A DNA stretch of 64,000 nt from GCA-003244245 sp035606945 (GCA_035606945.1 DATNDR010000074.1:68900-132899), one strand, 5' to 3'; numbered from the stretch's first letter, positions 34,188-43,661 are shown. Notes: generated by a model not told the origin, from the sequence alone. Made by a program: numbers and translations.

Positions 34188-35381
34188 ATGGTGAGCTCCC
34201 TGACCCGGCGCCGGTTCCTCACCTACTCCGGCGGCGCCGCCATCGCCGCGGCCACCGCGACTGCGGGCTGGGCGGCCTTGCTCTCCCGGGCCCGCACCGA
34301 CCCGCTGCCGGTGGGCGCCGGCGTGCTGGTCATGGTCACTCTCTACGGCGGCAACGACGGCCTGAACACCGTGATCCCGGCCGGCGACCCCGCCTACCAC
34401 GACGCCCGACCCGATCTGGCCTACACCGAGGAGGAGGTGCACCCGCTCGCCGACGGGCTGGGGCTCAACCCCGGGATGACCGGCCTGAAAGCCCTGTGGG
34501 ACCAGGGCCATCTGGCGATCGTGCGCGGGGTGTCCTACCCCCGGCCCGACCATAGCCACTTCCGTTCCATGGATATCTGGCAGACCGCCTCACCGGATCA
34601 CCCGCTGCCCACCGGCTGGCTGGGCCGCTGGCTCGACGCCACCGGGCACGATCCACTACGCGCCGTCTCCCTGGAACCGGTGCTGCCGCCCATGCTCGCC
34701 GGGGCGACCACCGCCGGCGCCGCCTTGCCACTGCACGGGCTCACCCTGCCGACCGGCCCGCTCGCCAGCGCCTTCGAAGCCCTCGGCCAACCGTGTGCCG
34801 GAGAACCGCCAGTGCAAGCTCTCGCCGCGCGAGCCATCACCGATCTGCACCGCACCGCCAGGACCCTCGGCCCGGCGCTGGCCCACACCACCACCGGCGG
34901 TGGGACGCTGGCCACCCAGCTGGAGGTGGTGGCCCGCTGCGTGGAGATGGGCGCCCCGACCCAGGCGTACTCGATCAGCGTGGGAGGCTTCGACACCCAT
35001 ACGGCCGAACGTCCCACCCAGCAGCGCCTGCTCACCGCAGCGGATCAGGCGATCACCGGGTTCCTGTCTCGGATGCAAGGCACCGCCCGGGGCCGCAACG
35101 TCGTGCTGGTGGCCTACTCGGAGTTCGGTCGCCGGGTGGCCGCCAACACCAACGAGGGCACCGACCACGGCACCGCCGGACCCGTCTTCGTCGCAGGCGC
35201 CCCGGTCCGGGGAGGGTTCATCGGTGCCCAGCCCAGCCTCACCGACCTCAACGACGGCGATCTCAAACTCACCACCGACTTCCGGGACATCTACACCACC
35301 CTGATCGCCGACGTCCTACGCACCGACCCTGAGCCGGTCCTCGGCCCCGGCCGCGCCACCCTGCCCCTGCTCGCCGTCTGA
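34188..35381 (+). CDS. DUF1501 protein, Tat-exported
   Basis: A 397-residue protein with a twin-arginine signal (SLTRRRFLTYSGGAAIAAAT). The DUF1501 sulfatase/phosphatase-like fold has MVTLYGGNDGLNTVIPAGD, HPLADGLGLNPGMTGLKALWDQGHLAIVRGVSYP, SHFRSMDIWQTA, SISVGGFDTHTAERPTQQRLL and LVAYSEFGRRVAANTNEGTDHGT. It is probably moved folded across the membrane by Tat, consistent with TatA at 21 kb. Partner of DUF1800. Confidence 0.92.
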   Translation: MVSSLTRRRFLTYSGGAAIAAATATAGWAALLSRARTDPLPVGAGVLVMVTLYGGNDGLNTVIPAGDPAYHDARPDLAYTEEEVHPLADGLGLNPGMTGLKALWDQGHLAIVRGVSYPRPDHSHFRSMDIWQTASPDHPLPTGWLGRWLDATGHDPLRAVSLEPVLPPMLAGATTAGAALPLHGLTLPTGPLASAFEALGQPCAGEPPVQALAARAITDLHRTARTLGPALAHTTTGGGTLATQLEVVARCVEMGAPTQAYSISVGGFDTHTAERPTQQRLLTAADQAITGFLSRMQGTARGRNVVLVAYSEFGRRVAANTNEGTDHGTAGPVFVAGAPVRGGFIGAQPSLTDLNDGDLKLTTDFRDIYTTLIADVLRTDPEPVLGPGRATLPLLAV

Positions 35382-35604
35382 CCGCGGGTGTGGCGGGTGA
35401 GCGGCCGGGCCCGAGGCGCCCGGACCGTTCTCGATGGGTGATCCGGCGCGGGTGCGGACCGTGCTGACCATGATCGCAGCGTCAATCGGGAGATCAGGTC
35501 GTTACCTCGATTTATCGTGATGGCGGTTGCGCGCCGAGCAGACCGTGGGCACGGTGGTAGGCGGACGGCATATCCAGCACCCCGAGAACCCGGGAGTACT
35601 CAGC

Positions 35605-35958
35605 ATGTCCACTCAGATCACTGGCGACCGATGGGGCACCGACGCCCGCATCGCTGCGGACCCGACAGCCCAGCGTGCGCAGGACTCGATGACCCAGCTT
35701 GCGCGTAAAGGACAGGACACCGCGCTTCGGTCGCTCCAGGTGTGGGCCGATCTGGCTCGCAACTTCGGCATTACCGCGCCGAGCTCAGCGGCGGGAGCCA
35801 CGATGTTCTCGCTCGCGCACGACCCGTTCGAGAAGTTGCTCGTGGCTCAGCGCCAGATTGTCGACGAGCTCGTCGCCGCTCAACGTGAACTCACTCAGCA
35901 GCTCGTTGATGCCACCGCTGCCATCGCTGCTGTCGACGACCACCCTGTCCGCCGGTAG
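35605..35958 (+). CDS. Phasin-like small helical protein
   Basis: Start at ATG 35605 with GGGAG nine bases upstream; the frame is open to 35527. The 117-residue protein is mostly helical. The C-terminal FEKLLVAQRQIVDELVAAQREL forms a heptad-like amphipathic helix, and LQVWADLARNFGI precedes it, similar to actinobacterial phasin-family proteins that coat PHA granules or lipid bodies. Family assignment is by pattern and not certain. No PHA synthase nearby, though an (R)-enoyl-CoA hydratase lies at 12.8 kb. Confidence 0.5.
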   Translation: MSTQITGDRWGTDARIAADPTAQRAQDSMTQLARKGQDTALRSLQVWADLARNFGITAPSSAAGATMFSLAHDPFEKLLVAQRQIVDELVAAQRELTQQLVDATAAIAAVDDHPVRR

Positions 35959-36134
35959 CGCCGCCGGCAGACACCGCCTAGACATCGGCTGATTCAGCCC
36001 GCGGGCAACGGCACTGGAAAAATCTTGCGTTGCCTGCGCGCGCGCCGCAAGCCCGCGCCTCACCGCTTACACTGCCGTCCTCACGCGGCCCGGGGCGCCC
36101 CACTCAATGACGACTACCAGAAGGTGGTTCCGCG

Positions 36135-36395
36135 ATGAGTAACCCCTTGCAGCTCGCCCATCAGTGGTGGGAGACACTCGATCAAGCCGATCGTCAACGG
36201 GTGTGGAACGCACGCCAGGGCTACCTCGCCGGCGACCTCGTCGAGAGCATGGCCAATGCCGGCGTTCCCGTGGTCAGCGATGGTCGCTGGTCTTGCGTCG
36301 GTGTCGGGCCTACCGGTTTCACCGTGCCCGTTGCCGTCGAACAACTGCTTGAGCGGTTGGCTCAGGCGCCCGACGGCGCCCGCGGTTTCCCTTAA
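36135..36395 (+). CDS. Small conserved-looking hypothetical protein
   Basis: An 86-residue soluble protein from ATG 36135. It begins SNPLQLAHQWWETLDQADRQ, with an Arg/Trp-rich helix (RQRVWNARQGYLAGDLVESM). A beta part follows (GVPVVSDGRWSCVGVGPTGF), then a helix (VAVEQLLERLAQAP). No family recognised. Balanced composition and a clear start favour a real gene. Convergent with the aminotransferase (7-base gap). Confidence 0.6.
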   Translation: MSNPLQLAHQWWETLDQADRQRVWNARQGYLAGDLVESMANAGVPVVSDGRWSCVGVGPTGFTVPVAVEQLLERLAQAPDGARGFP

Positions 36396-36402
36396 CGGGA
36401 GC

Positions 36403-37605
36403 TTAACGGCAGGTCGGCAGCGCGTTCACCAGGCGATCCAGTTCCTCCTCCGTGTTGTAGTAGTGCACCGAGGCGCGTACCAGTTCAGCCAGGCCCCGGC
36501 AGGGCAGGTCCCACTGGGCGGAGCTGGCATAGGAAACGCTGGTGTTCACCCCCGACTCGGCCAGGCCGCGCTGTACCTGCTCGGCGGGCACACCGTCGAC
36601 GGTGAACGTCACGATGCCACAGCGGCGCCGGCCCTGGTCGTGCACGCGCACACCGTCGGCAGCACGCAGCCGCTCACGCAAACCCTCGGCCAGAGCGGTG
36701 ATCCGGGCCTCGATGGCATCGAGGCCCCAGGACAGCGCGTAATCGACGGCGATTCCCAAGCCGATCTTGGCGGCGTAGTTGGTCTCCCAGCTCTCGAATC
36801 GGCGCGCATCGGGCCGAATCTCGTAGCGCTGCGGCGCGGTCCAGGTCGCAGCGTGCAGGTCGAGAAATGGTGGCTCGAGATGGTCGAGAATCGACCGACG
36901 CACGTAGAGAAAGCCGGTGCCACGCGGGCCGCGCAGGAATTTACGGCCGGTCGCCGAGAGCAGGTCACAGCCGATGCGCTGGACGTCGACGGAAAACTGG
37001 CCGACTGACTGGCAGGCGTCGAGGAGGAACGCAACCCCCGCCTCGCGGGCGAGGGCGCCGACCTCCTCGGCGGGGTTGACCAGTCCACCTTGCGTCGGCA
37101 CGTGGGTAATGGCGATGAGCTTCACCTCGCCTCCGGAATCGCCGCGGCCGCTGCGACCATCCAGGCGCCGCCGCAAATCGGCGAGACACAGCTGGCCGTG
37201 CTCATCGTCGTCGACGATCTCAATGACGGCGCCGGTGCGCCGCGCGACTTGCAGGAATGCGATGACGTTACTGGCGTACTCGGCATGCGCAGTCAGGATG
37301 CGATCGCCGGGCCGAAACGGCATCGCGTAGAAGGCCATGTCCCAGGCCCGGGTCGCGTTCTCCACGATCGCGACCTCGTCCACCTCGCAACCGATCAATC
37401 GAGCGATCCCGCGATAGGTCGCGTGGATCTGCTCGGCGGCCACCGCGGCAGCTTCGTACCCCCCGATTTGGGCTTCGAGACGTAGGTGGGCGATGACCCC
37501 ATCAGTGACCGGTGACGGCGGCAACGCCGCTCCAGCGTTGTTCAAATGCGCTACCCGTGTTGATCCGGGGGTGTCGCGCCGAGCGCGGGCAACGTCAAAG
37601 GCCAT
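36403..37605 (-). CDS. Class V aminotransferase fold PLP enzyme
   Basis: Start set at ATG 37605 (MAFDVARARRDTPGSTRVAHLNNAGA); the frame is open far upstream, but that part is shadow of the Wzz-like gene. The 400-residue enzyme shows LNNAGAALPPSPVTDGVIAHL, NATRAWDMAFYAMPFRPGDRIL, ITHVPTQGGLVNPAEEVGALARE, FLLDACQSVGQFSVDV (Asp holds the PLP nitrogen) and LLSATGRKFLRGPRGTGFLYV with the Schiff-base Lys. It resembles cysteine desulfurase- and isopenicillin epimerase-like enzymes; substrate not predictable. Confidence 0.87.
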   Translation of the reverse strand: MAFDVARARRDTPGSTRVAHLNNAGAALPPSPVTDGVIAHLRLEAQIGGYEAAAVAAEQIHATYRGIARLIGCEVDEVAIVENATRAWDMAFYAMPFRPGDRILTAHAEYASNVIAFLQVARRTGAVIEIVDDDEHGQLCLADLRRRLDGRSGRGDSGGEVKLIAITHVPTQGGLVNPAEEVGALAREAGVAFLLDACQSVGQFSVDVQRIGCDLLSATGRKFLRGPRGTGFLYVRRSILDHLEPPFLDLHAATWTAPQRYEIRPDARRFESWETNYAAKIGLGIAVDYALSWGLDAIEARITALAEGLRERLRAADGVRVHDQGRRRCGIVTFTVDGVPAEQVQRGLAESGVNTSVSYASSAQWDLPCRGLAELVRASVHYYNTEEELDRLVNALPTCR

Positions 37606-37761
37606 ACGGCGACCGTAGGGGTCAATATCCCGGGGTGCGGCGCACCAGGTCCAGATATTGACGCCCGGATGATCGTGATCGCTAGAAACCCACCGTGCAC
37701 GGTGACGGGATACGCTAGCCCCGCAGCTCCCCGTACATACTCCAGCGTCGGACGGACGTTG

Positions 37762-38622
37762 ATGGCCTACGAAGAGCAACAGCAGCGGTCCATACGACCC
37801 GACGGAGTGCCACCGCCGCGTTCCGCGAGCGGGATCCAGCGGCCCGTTGACCAGCAGCGCCACGGGTGGCTGACGCCGCGCCTGGTGCTGCTGACACTGA
37901 CGATCATCCTGCTCGGCGCTGCCGCGGGGCTGGCCGGCGCGCTGGTACTGCCGAAGACCTACGGAGCACGCGCGGAGATCCTCTATTCCGCGAGCCAGCC
38001 TCAGCAAGGCGGCGACCCGCTCCAGCAGGATCGCCAGCTGTCCACTCAACTGGTGTTGTTGAAAAGTCGCGCCGTGCTCGGTCCGGTCGCGCAGAAACAA
38101 GGCCGCCGGTACGAGGACCTCGACCAGGATGTCAGCGTCTCGGTCCTGGAGAACAGCAACGTCATCCAGGTCGAAGCCCGCTCTTCCACCCAACCGGTCG
38201 CGCTGCAAACCTTGCTGGCCATCACGAACGGTTACCTGGCGCTGTCGGGTCAGCCCAGCGGTGTGGCCCGCAACCTCAGTGCCCAGCTTGCCGAGACTCG
38301 CCAGAACACGGCCCAGCTGCAAGCCCGGATTCCCCAGCTCGTCTCAGCGGTGTTAGCCGGCACTGCCGACCAAACCACCCTCGACGACGCCCGGGCCCAG
38401 CTGGCTGCCTCGCTGGCCCGGGAAAAGGCGCTCCAGGCCCGGATCGACGAGATCACCCTCACCGGTCAATCGGGGCCGGCTGCTCAGCTGCTGACGCCGC
38501 CCTACTCGCTGCCTGACCCGGTAAGCCCGCGGCCGCTCATCGCAACCGGAATCGGCGCGCTGGTGGGAGCGATCGTGGCCGGCACGATGCTGGCGGTAGG
38601 CGCCCGGCGCGCTGACCAGTAG
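37762..38622 (+). CDS. Wzz-type chain-length/capsule biosynthesis-like membrane protein
   Basis: Start taken at ATG 37762 (MAYEEQQQRSIRPD). The 286-residue protein has a cytosolic N-terminus, helix 1 (LVLLTLTIILLGAAAGLAGAL), a periplasmic region with YGARAEILYSASQPQQG and a coiled-coil-like stretch (LAETRQNTAQLQARI, ASLAREKALQARI), and helix 2 (LIATGIGALVGAIVAGTML). This is the two-helix layout of polysaccharide co-polymerases. No tyrosine kinase domain and no polysaccharide cluster nearby, so the partner is unknown. Confidence 0.65.
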   Translation: MAYEEQQQRSIRPDGVPPPRSASGIQRPVDQQRHGWLTPRLVLLTLTIILLGAAAGLAGALVLPKTYGARAEILYSASQPQQGGDPLQQDRQLSTQLVLLKSRAVLGPVAQKQGRRYEDLDQDVSVSVLENSNVIQVEARSSTQPVALQTLLAITNGYLALSGQPSGVARNLSAQLAETRQNTAQLQARIPQLVSAVLAGTADQTTLDDARAQLAASLAREKALQARIDEITLTGQSGPAAQLLTPPYSLPDPVSPRPLIATGIGALVGAIVAGTMLAVGARRADQ

Positions 38623-38692
38623 TGGCCAAGTGTTTCCCGAGTAGGGTGATGGCGAATGAGCCCCTGCGTCCTACGCGGAGCTGAGTGAAGCG

Positions 38693-41600
38693 ATGACGGC
38701 GGACCAGGTCGCCAACACCGCCGAGGCGGGCCAGTCTAGGGCCATCCTCGAATTCTGCCAGGTTAGCTACGAAGCAGAATCCGTCGAGGGAATCTACGAC
38801 GCCGCGCTCACGGCGCTCGAACGAGCCATCGGTGTGCAGCGATCGTCCATCCTGTTGTTCGACCGCCACGGCGTGATGCGGTTCGGGGCCTGGCGCGGCC
38901 TGTCCGAGACGTACCGGAAGGCGGTCGAAGGGCACAGCCCATGGTCTGCCGACGCTAAGGATCCTGAGCCGATCCTCGTCCCGGATGTTGCGCTCGATCC
39001 GGCGCTTGCTGCGCTTGGTCCAGTGTTCGACGCCGAGCGCATTGCGGCGCTCGCATTCGTCCCACTGGTGCACGCCGGGCGCCTGCTCGGCAAGTTCATG
39101 CTTTATTACGAAGCGCTGCACCCCTTTACGCACGACGAGGTCCGCGTCGCCTCCGCTGTTGCGCAGTTGGTCGCTGGCGCCGTCGACCGCAAGCGCAATG
39201 AGGTCGACCTTCGCCGCAACCGGGAACATCTTGCCCTCGCGCTCGAGGCCAGCGCGATGGGAACGTGGGAGTGGGACTTGGCGTCCGGGGAAGTGATCTG
39301 GTCGCCCACGTTGGAGCGCATCCATGGTCTCGAGCCCGGGACATTTCCGGGGACGTTCGAGGCTTTCCAACGCGAGATCCTTGCCGAAGACCTGCCGGGC
39401 GTGCTGGCGGCAGTCCGCAGGGCGACCCAGAACGGCGCCGCATACCAGGTGACATACCGGCTCCGTCGTCCGGACGGAACGCTGCGGTGGATCGACACCC
39501 AGGGAATCGTGGTGCGCGGCGATACCGGCGCCCCGGTCCGCATGGTTGGGGTGTGCACCGACGTCACGCAGCGGCGGGCGGGTGAGGCGGAACGGGCGCG
39601 GCTGCTTGATGCCGAGCGGGCCGCCCGGCGTGAGGCGGAGACGTCGGCTGCGCGGCTTGACACGCTCCAGCGCGTTACCGCGGAGCTGTCTCGGGCGGTG
39701 GCGCTGGACGACGTCGTCGACGTGGTGCTCGGTACGGCGGTACACGAGCTCGGCGGGCAGACCGGGTCGCTGTGCCTGCGCAACGGGGACGAGCTCGTCA
39801 TCGAGCACGCGGTGGGGTATCCCCGTGACGTCACCGAGCACTGGGGCCGGTTCCCCATCTCCGCGGATCTGCCGGCCAGCGAAGCGGTTCGCACCGGCCG
39901 AGCAGTGTTCATCAGCTCGCCCGAAGAGCGAGATCGCCGGTATCCGGTCTTCGCCACCACACCGCTGGTGCCCGATACGGCATACGCAATCGTGCCGCTT
40001 GCCGACCACGATCCCACCGGGTGCCTGGTGGTGGGATTCGCCGAGCCCCGGGAGTTCTCCGCCCAGGATGAGGATTTCTTTTTCGTGCTCGCCAGCCGCT
40101 GCGGCGCCGCGCTCGAGCGCGCGCGCCTGTTCGAGGAGCGTGAGCACGCTCGGGCGGCGGTGGCGTTCCTGGCCGAAGCGTCTGCCGTGCTGGTGTCCTC
40201 GCTCGACTACGAGCGCACCCTCAGGCAACTCGCGGAGCTTGCCGTGCCGCGGCTGGCGGATTGGTGCGGCGTCTACCTCACTCGCGAACCGGGCGAGATA
40301 GAACCGGTCGCGATCACGCATGTCGATCCCGACCGCGCCGATCTTGTCCGGCGGCTGCTGCAACGGTTCCCCGTCCGCCCGAGCGATGCCGTTGGTGTCG
40401 CTGACGTCATCAGGACTGGACAGCCGCAGATCTATCCCGCGATCGCCGATGATGTGCTGGTCGCCACGGCTCACAACGACGAGCATCTCGAGCTGTTGCG
40501 TAGCGTGGGGTTAGGTGCGGGGATCGCGGTGCCGCTGCAGGCGCGGGGACGGGTCTTCGGGGCCTTGTCGCTCGCTAACGACAGGGGCCGCCCTCTCCAT
40601 TCCGACGATGTGTTACTCGTCGAAGAGCTTGCGGCCCGAGCGGGGACCGTGATCGACAATGCTCGCTTGTTCGCCGAGCGCACCTATGTCGCCCAAACGC
40701 TGCAACGCAGCCTGCTGCCAGGTCGGTTGCCCGAGTTCGATCGGCTGGCGCTGGCCGCGCGCTACCTGCCCGGTGCGCCCGACGTGGCCGCCGGTGGCGA
40801 CTGGTATGACGTGCTGGCCCTGGACGGGCACCGGGTCGCGATCGTGGTGGGCGATGTCGTCGGGCGAGGCGCCGCGGCGGCCGCGGTGATGGGCCAGCTG
40901 CGCACCGCGCTGGCCACCGCGTTGCTGCACGGAGACTCCGCCGCGGCCGCTCTGGAGCACCTGGACCGGATGGCCGCGCGGGTCCCCGGTGCGCTGGCCT
41001 CCACCGCCGTCGTGACGATCCTGGACCTGGTGACTGGGCAGCTGTGCTGGTCCCGGGCGGGCCACCCGCCGCCGCTGCTGGTGGCGCATGACGACGTCCG
41101 TTACCTCACCGACGGCGCGGGCGGCCCGCTGGGTATCTCGGGCCGTCCGCCCTACCCGCAGGCGTCCACCCGCATCGAGGCCGGTGCGTGCTTGCTGCTG
41201 TATACCGACGGACTGATCGAGCGCCGCGGTCAGGTCATCGACGAGGGCCTGGACCACCTGGCCTTCACCGCGGCGCAGCTGCGTGCCCAGCCGCCCACGA
41301 CGTTGCTTGACGGGTTGCTGGCCCGAGCCCTGCCCGACACCGGTCCGGCCGATGACATCGCGCTGGTTGCGGCGCGTTACCTGCCCGCGCCGCTGCATCA
41401 GCGATTACTCGCCGACCCGGCGCAGCTGTCCGGTGTGCGCCGCGCGGTGCGCGGCTGGGTGCAAGCCGGCGCGTTGCCCGCCGCGCTGGGTGAGGACTTG
41501 CAGATCACCCTGGGGGAAGCGGCCGCCAACGCCGTTGAGCACGCCTATGTCGGCACGGCGATGGGGGAGTTCACCTACCTGGTCACCCGCTGCGGCGACG

Positions 41601-42175
41601 GCGCGATCGAGGTCCAGGTGCGTGACTTCGGCCGCTGGCGCCGCGAACGCGCCAACAACTTCGTCCGCGGGCGCGGCCTGATGATCATCCGCGAACTCGG
41701 TGTCGATGTCGTTGTCGAGTCCAGCCCGGCTGGTACCGACGTCCGCTTCCGGGTGCCTGCGCCCCTTCCCGATCCCGGACCTGAGATGGGCACGCCAGCG
41801 TCGGTTGGCCAGCCGCAGCCTGACGCCGCACCGGCGGTACCCGCGGAGTTGCGAGTGCACCAGGAGACTGCCGGCGGGCGGCGCCTGGAATTTCGCGGCG
41901 AACTGGACCTGGACTCGGCCACGAGGCTGAACGGCCCACTGCTGGACCAGCTCCACGCCCCGGGCCCAGTCATTTTAGACCTGCGAGCCGTGGATTACCT
42001 CAGCAGCGCCGGAGTGGGCCTGCTCATTGACGCTGTTCAGCGCGCCGCCGTGCACGATCTCCCGGTGCAGCTTCAGCTGACACCGGACAGCCTGGCGGCC
42101 CGGGTGCTGGCACTCACCGGGCTGGAGCACACGGTGCCCCTGGTCACCGATGCCACCCAATCCACCGTCCGCTGA
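38693..42175 (+). CDS. Multi-sensor SpoIIE phosphatase fused to HATPase kinase and STAS domain
   Basis: A 1160-residue cytosolic signalling protein. Domains in order: GAF (about 15-165), PAS (about 180-295; MGTWEWDLASGEVIWSPTLE), GAF (322-475), GAF (495-640), SpoIIE/PP2C phosphatase (663-890; LQRSLLPGRLPEFDRLALAA, DWYDVLALDGHRVAIVVGDV, LLLYTDGLIERRG). Next come HATPase_c (906-1025; GEAAANAVEHAYVG N-box, RGRGLMIIRELGVDV) and STAS (1060-1155; VDYLSSAGVGLLIDAVQRA with the phosphorylatable Ser). It thus unites the phosphatase, the anti-sigma-type kinase and the antagonist that are usually three separate partner-switching proteins. Probably tunes a sigma factor or regulator in response to a small molecule or redox signal. 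Confidence 0.9.
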   Translation: MTADQVANTAEAGQSRAILEFCQVSYEAESVEGIYDAALTALERAIGVQRSSILLFDRHGVMRFGAWRGLSETYRKAVEGHSPWSADAKDPEPILVPDVALDPALAALGPVFDAERIAALAFVPLVHAGRLLGKFMLYYEALHPFTHDEVRVASAVAQLVAGAVDRKRNEVDLRRNREHLALALEASAMGTWEWDLASGEVIWSPTLERIHGLEPGTFPGTFEAFQREILAEDLPGVLAAVRRATQNGAAYQVTYRLRRPDGTLRWIDTQGIVVRGDTGAPVRMVGVCTDVTQRRAGEAERARLLDAERAARREAETSAARLDTLQRVTAELSRAVALDDVVDVVLGTAVHELGGQTGSLCLRNGDELVIEHAVGYPRDVTEHWGRFPISADLPASEAVRTGRAVFISSPEERDRRYPVFATTPLVPDTAYAIVPLADHDPTGCLVVGFAEPREFSAQDEDFFFVLASRCGAALERARLFEEREHARAAVAFLAEASAVLVSSLDYERTLRQLAELAVPRLADWCGVYLTREPGEIEPVAITHVDPDRADLVRRLLQRFPVRPSDAVGVADVIRTGQPQIYPAIADDVLVATAHNDEHLELLRSVGLGAGIAVPLQARGRVFGALSLANDRGRPLHSDDVLLVEELAARAGTVIDNARLFAERTYVAQTLQRSLLPGRLPEFDRLALAARYLPGAPDVAAGGDWYDVLALDGHRVAIVVGDVVGRGAAAAAVMGQLRTALATALLHGDSAAAALEHLDRMAARVPGALASTAVVTILDLVTGQLCWSRAGHPPPLLVAHDDVRYLTDGAGGPLGISGRPPYPQASTRIEAGACLLLYTDGLIERRGQVIDEGLDHLAFTAAQLRAQPPTTLLDGLLARALPDTGPADDIALVAARYLPAPLHQRLLADPAQLSGVRRAVRGWVQAGALPAALGEDLQITLGEAAANAVEHAYVGTAMGEFTYLVTRCGDGAIEVQVRDFGRWRRERANNFVRGRGLMIIRELGVDVVVESSPAGTDVRFRVPAPLPDPGPEMGTPASVGQPQPDAAPAVPAELRVHQETAGGRRLEFRGELDLDSATRLNGPLLDQLHAPGPVILDLRAVDYLSSAGVGLLIDAVQRAAVHDLPVQLQLTPDSLAARVLALTGLEHTVPLVTDATQSTVR

Positions 42176-42350
42176 TCACGACCCATCCCCATGCCGGCCT
42201 CCGTGAAACCGGATGCGTCCGCTCAGCGATGTTCCAGTTGCTGAGGTGTAAGGGTGACGGTCGGCCGGAGGTCGCCCTCCGGGATGCTTAGCCCTGCGCT
42301 TCGAGCATGAACTGGCCTTGCTGGGCGGGCTGACTCGGAAGCGGAAAGGG

Positions 42351-42464
42351 ATGATTACGATTCGTTGGGCGTTGTGGTTTTCGCTGTTGCTGGTCATGGT
42401 CTTCGCGGTCAGCATCGGGTACCACCTAGGGATGGAGTACGCCGAGCAATTCATCGGACAGTGA
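42351..42464 (+). CDS. Very small putative membrane protein (37 residues)
   Basis: ATG 42351 to TGA 42462-42464, preceded by a purine-rich GGAAAGGG site. The product begins MITIRWALWFSLLLVMVFAV and is one hydrophobic helix followed by a short tail (YAEQFIGQ). It lies downstream of the SpoIIE gene and just before the convergent NTF2 gene. Single-helix proteins of this size are often regulators of larger membrane partners; none can be named here. The RBS and hydrophobic pattern are the only support. Confidence 0.45.
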   Translation: MITIRWALWFSLLLVMVFAVSIGYHLGMEYAEQFIGQ

Positions 42465-42478
42465 CCGCTCGCCTGAGG

Positions 42479-42874
42479 TCAGCCGGCCGGCGCCTCGCCG
42501 CCAGAAGCGAAGGTCTTGTTGACGATCTTCCATGAGCCGTCGATCTTCGCGAGCGCGAAGAAGTCGACGCACGACATGCTGCCCCAGATGCCATCCTCTT
42601 CGACGATAGCGGTTGCAGCGTCATCGACTTGTTGGACCGAGGTAATCCGCGCGTTGTAGTTACCTGCATTGTCGAACGGTTGGCTGGTGACCATCTCGAT
42701 CAATTGACTGATCGGTATGTCATAACGCTGACCGGCGACGGAGCCGAACATCCATGCTTCACTGTGGAATCCCGCCTTCAGCTTGTCGGCGTCCCCCTTC
42801 GATACCCCGTCGATGTAGAGTTGAACTGCATTCTCGATCGCGCCACGCTCGTTTGCCGAGTACATCGTTGCCAT
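42479..42874 (-). CDS. Nuclear transport factor 2-like (SnoaL/lumazine-binding type) protein
   Basis: Start set at ATG 42874 (MATMYSANERGAIENAVQLY), with AAAGGAG upstream; the frame is open to 42943. The 131-residue protein has the NTF2-like cone fold: QLYIDGVSKGDADKLKAGFH, DIPISQLIEMVTSQP, DAATAIVEEDGIWGSMSCVDFFALAKIDGSWKIVNKTF. It matches the putative lumazine-binding group. Such domains hold small hydrophobic ligands or act as isomerases; function unassigned. Confidence 0.85.
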   Translation of the reverse strand: MATMYSANERGAIENAVQLYIDGVSKGDADKLKAGFHSEAWMFGSVAGQRYDIPISQLIEMVTSQPFDNAGNYNARITSVQQVDDAATAIVEEDGIWGSMSCVDFFALAKIDGSWKIVNKTFASGGEAPAG

Positions 42875-43361
42875 AACTCGTTCGCTCCTTTGGTCATCGC
42901 TTTCAGGCCTCGCCGCGATCACGTCACGGTGGAAGCCGCCCACGTAAGTCCAGGTCAGGTATCTTGCGGCCGATCATTTGGTCCGGCTGTCACCTGCCTG
43001 ACATAGGCAGTGTCAACTTGGCGACACGAGAGTGGGGCTATGCGGCCGCCACCACCGACTCATCCACCATTCGGACTGGCGAATCGACATGGCCACCGGC
43101 ATCCCCGAATTCCACCCACCACCCTGGCTGGGCGGCCACGCCGCAACCCCCTCCACACCGCACCGGAGCTGACTCGAATCCGCCAGTAGCGGTGGCTGCC
43201 CGCACGCTGCGCGATATCGGGGACCTCTCCGGCACCCTCAAGGAATTCCGGCGCAGCGTGCGCACCCGCAAGGCACGGGTTCGATCGGGTCTCTGGGGAC
43301 CCGCTTTGGCTGCTGGCCCGTCCACCCGGGACGACCTCCGCAAGCGCGCTACCGTGGAGAC
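42875..43361. other. Intergenic region, no gene recognised
   Basis: About 490 bases between the NTF2-like and PASTA genes. A plus-strand frame (42964-43437) and a minus-strand frame (43038-43481) are both open but show no motif; the latter is mainly the complement of the PASTA gene. Presumably holds the divergent promoters of both neighbours. Confidence 0.5.
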
Positions 43362-43661
43362 ATGGGACAAGAAGAAGGAGAAGGGACCGTCGTCCCCCCG
43401 CTGGTTGGCCTCGAGGCCGCTGTGGCCCATGACGTAGCGCTGGACGCGCAGTTGCTCGCCGTCGACCAAGACCCCAGCCACTCACCGACTGTGGCGGGCG
43501 TGGTGGCGGCGCAGGAGCCTGTTGCGGGTAGCGAGGCGGCCCCCGGCGCTCGGGTTCGGATCTGGGTGCAGACCAACCCCGGTGAGGACGGCGGCGGTGG
43601 CGGTGGTGGCCTGCCAGTACCCAGCGGACCGACCCCGTTGACGCCGGCTGGCACCAAATAA
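43362..43661 (+). CDS. Small single-PASTA-domain protein
   Basis: A 99-residue protein from ATG 43362 with GGAG three bases upstream. Residues about 9-70 match a PASTA module: GTVVPPLVGLEAAVAHDVALD, then a VAAQEPVAGSEAAPGARVRIWV ending. The C-terminus is Gly-rich (GEDGGGGGGG) and Pro-rich. PASTA domains bind peptidoglycan stem peptides or beta-lactams when extracellular. Here there is no signal peptide or helix, so either secretion is non-classical or the role is intracellular. Confidence 0.6.
   Translation: MGQEEGEGTVVPPLVGLEAAVAHDVALDAQLLAVDQDPSHSPTVAGVVAAQEPVAGSEAAPGARVRIWVQTNPGEDGGGGGGGLPVPSGPTPLTPAGTK

Noticed and set aside
37606..38322. A 239-residue N-terminal extension of the aminotransferase
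   Set aside because: The extension is the complement of the Wzz-like gene and lacks motifs; the family N-terminus begins at ATG 37605.
38537..40486. A 649-residue minus-strand open frame
   Set aside because: It is the complement of the SpoIIE-type gene, Arg/Pro-rich and without family motifs; the plus-strand protein has seven clear domains.
42176..42454. A 92-residue minus-strand frame
   Set aside because: Complement of the small membrane protein candidate region; no motif and poor composition.
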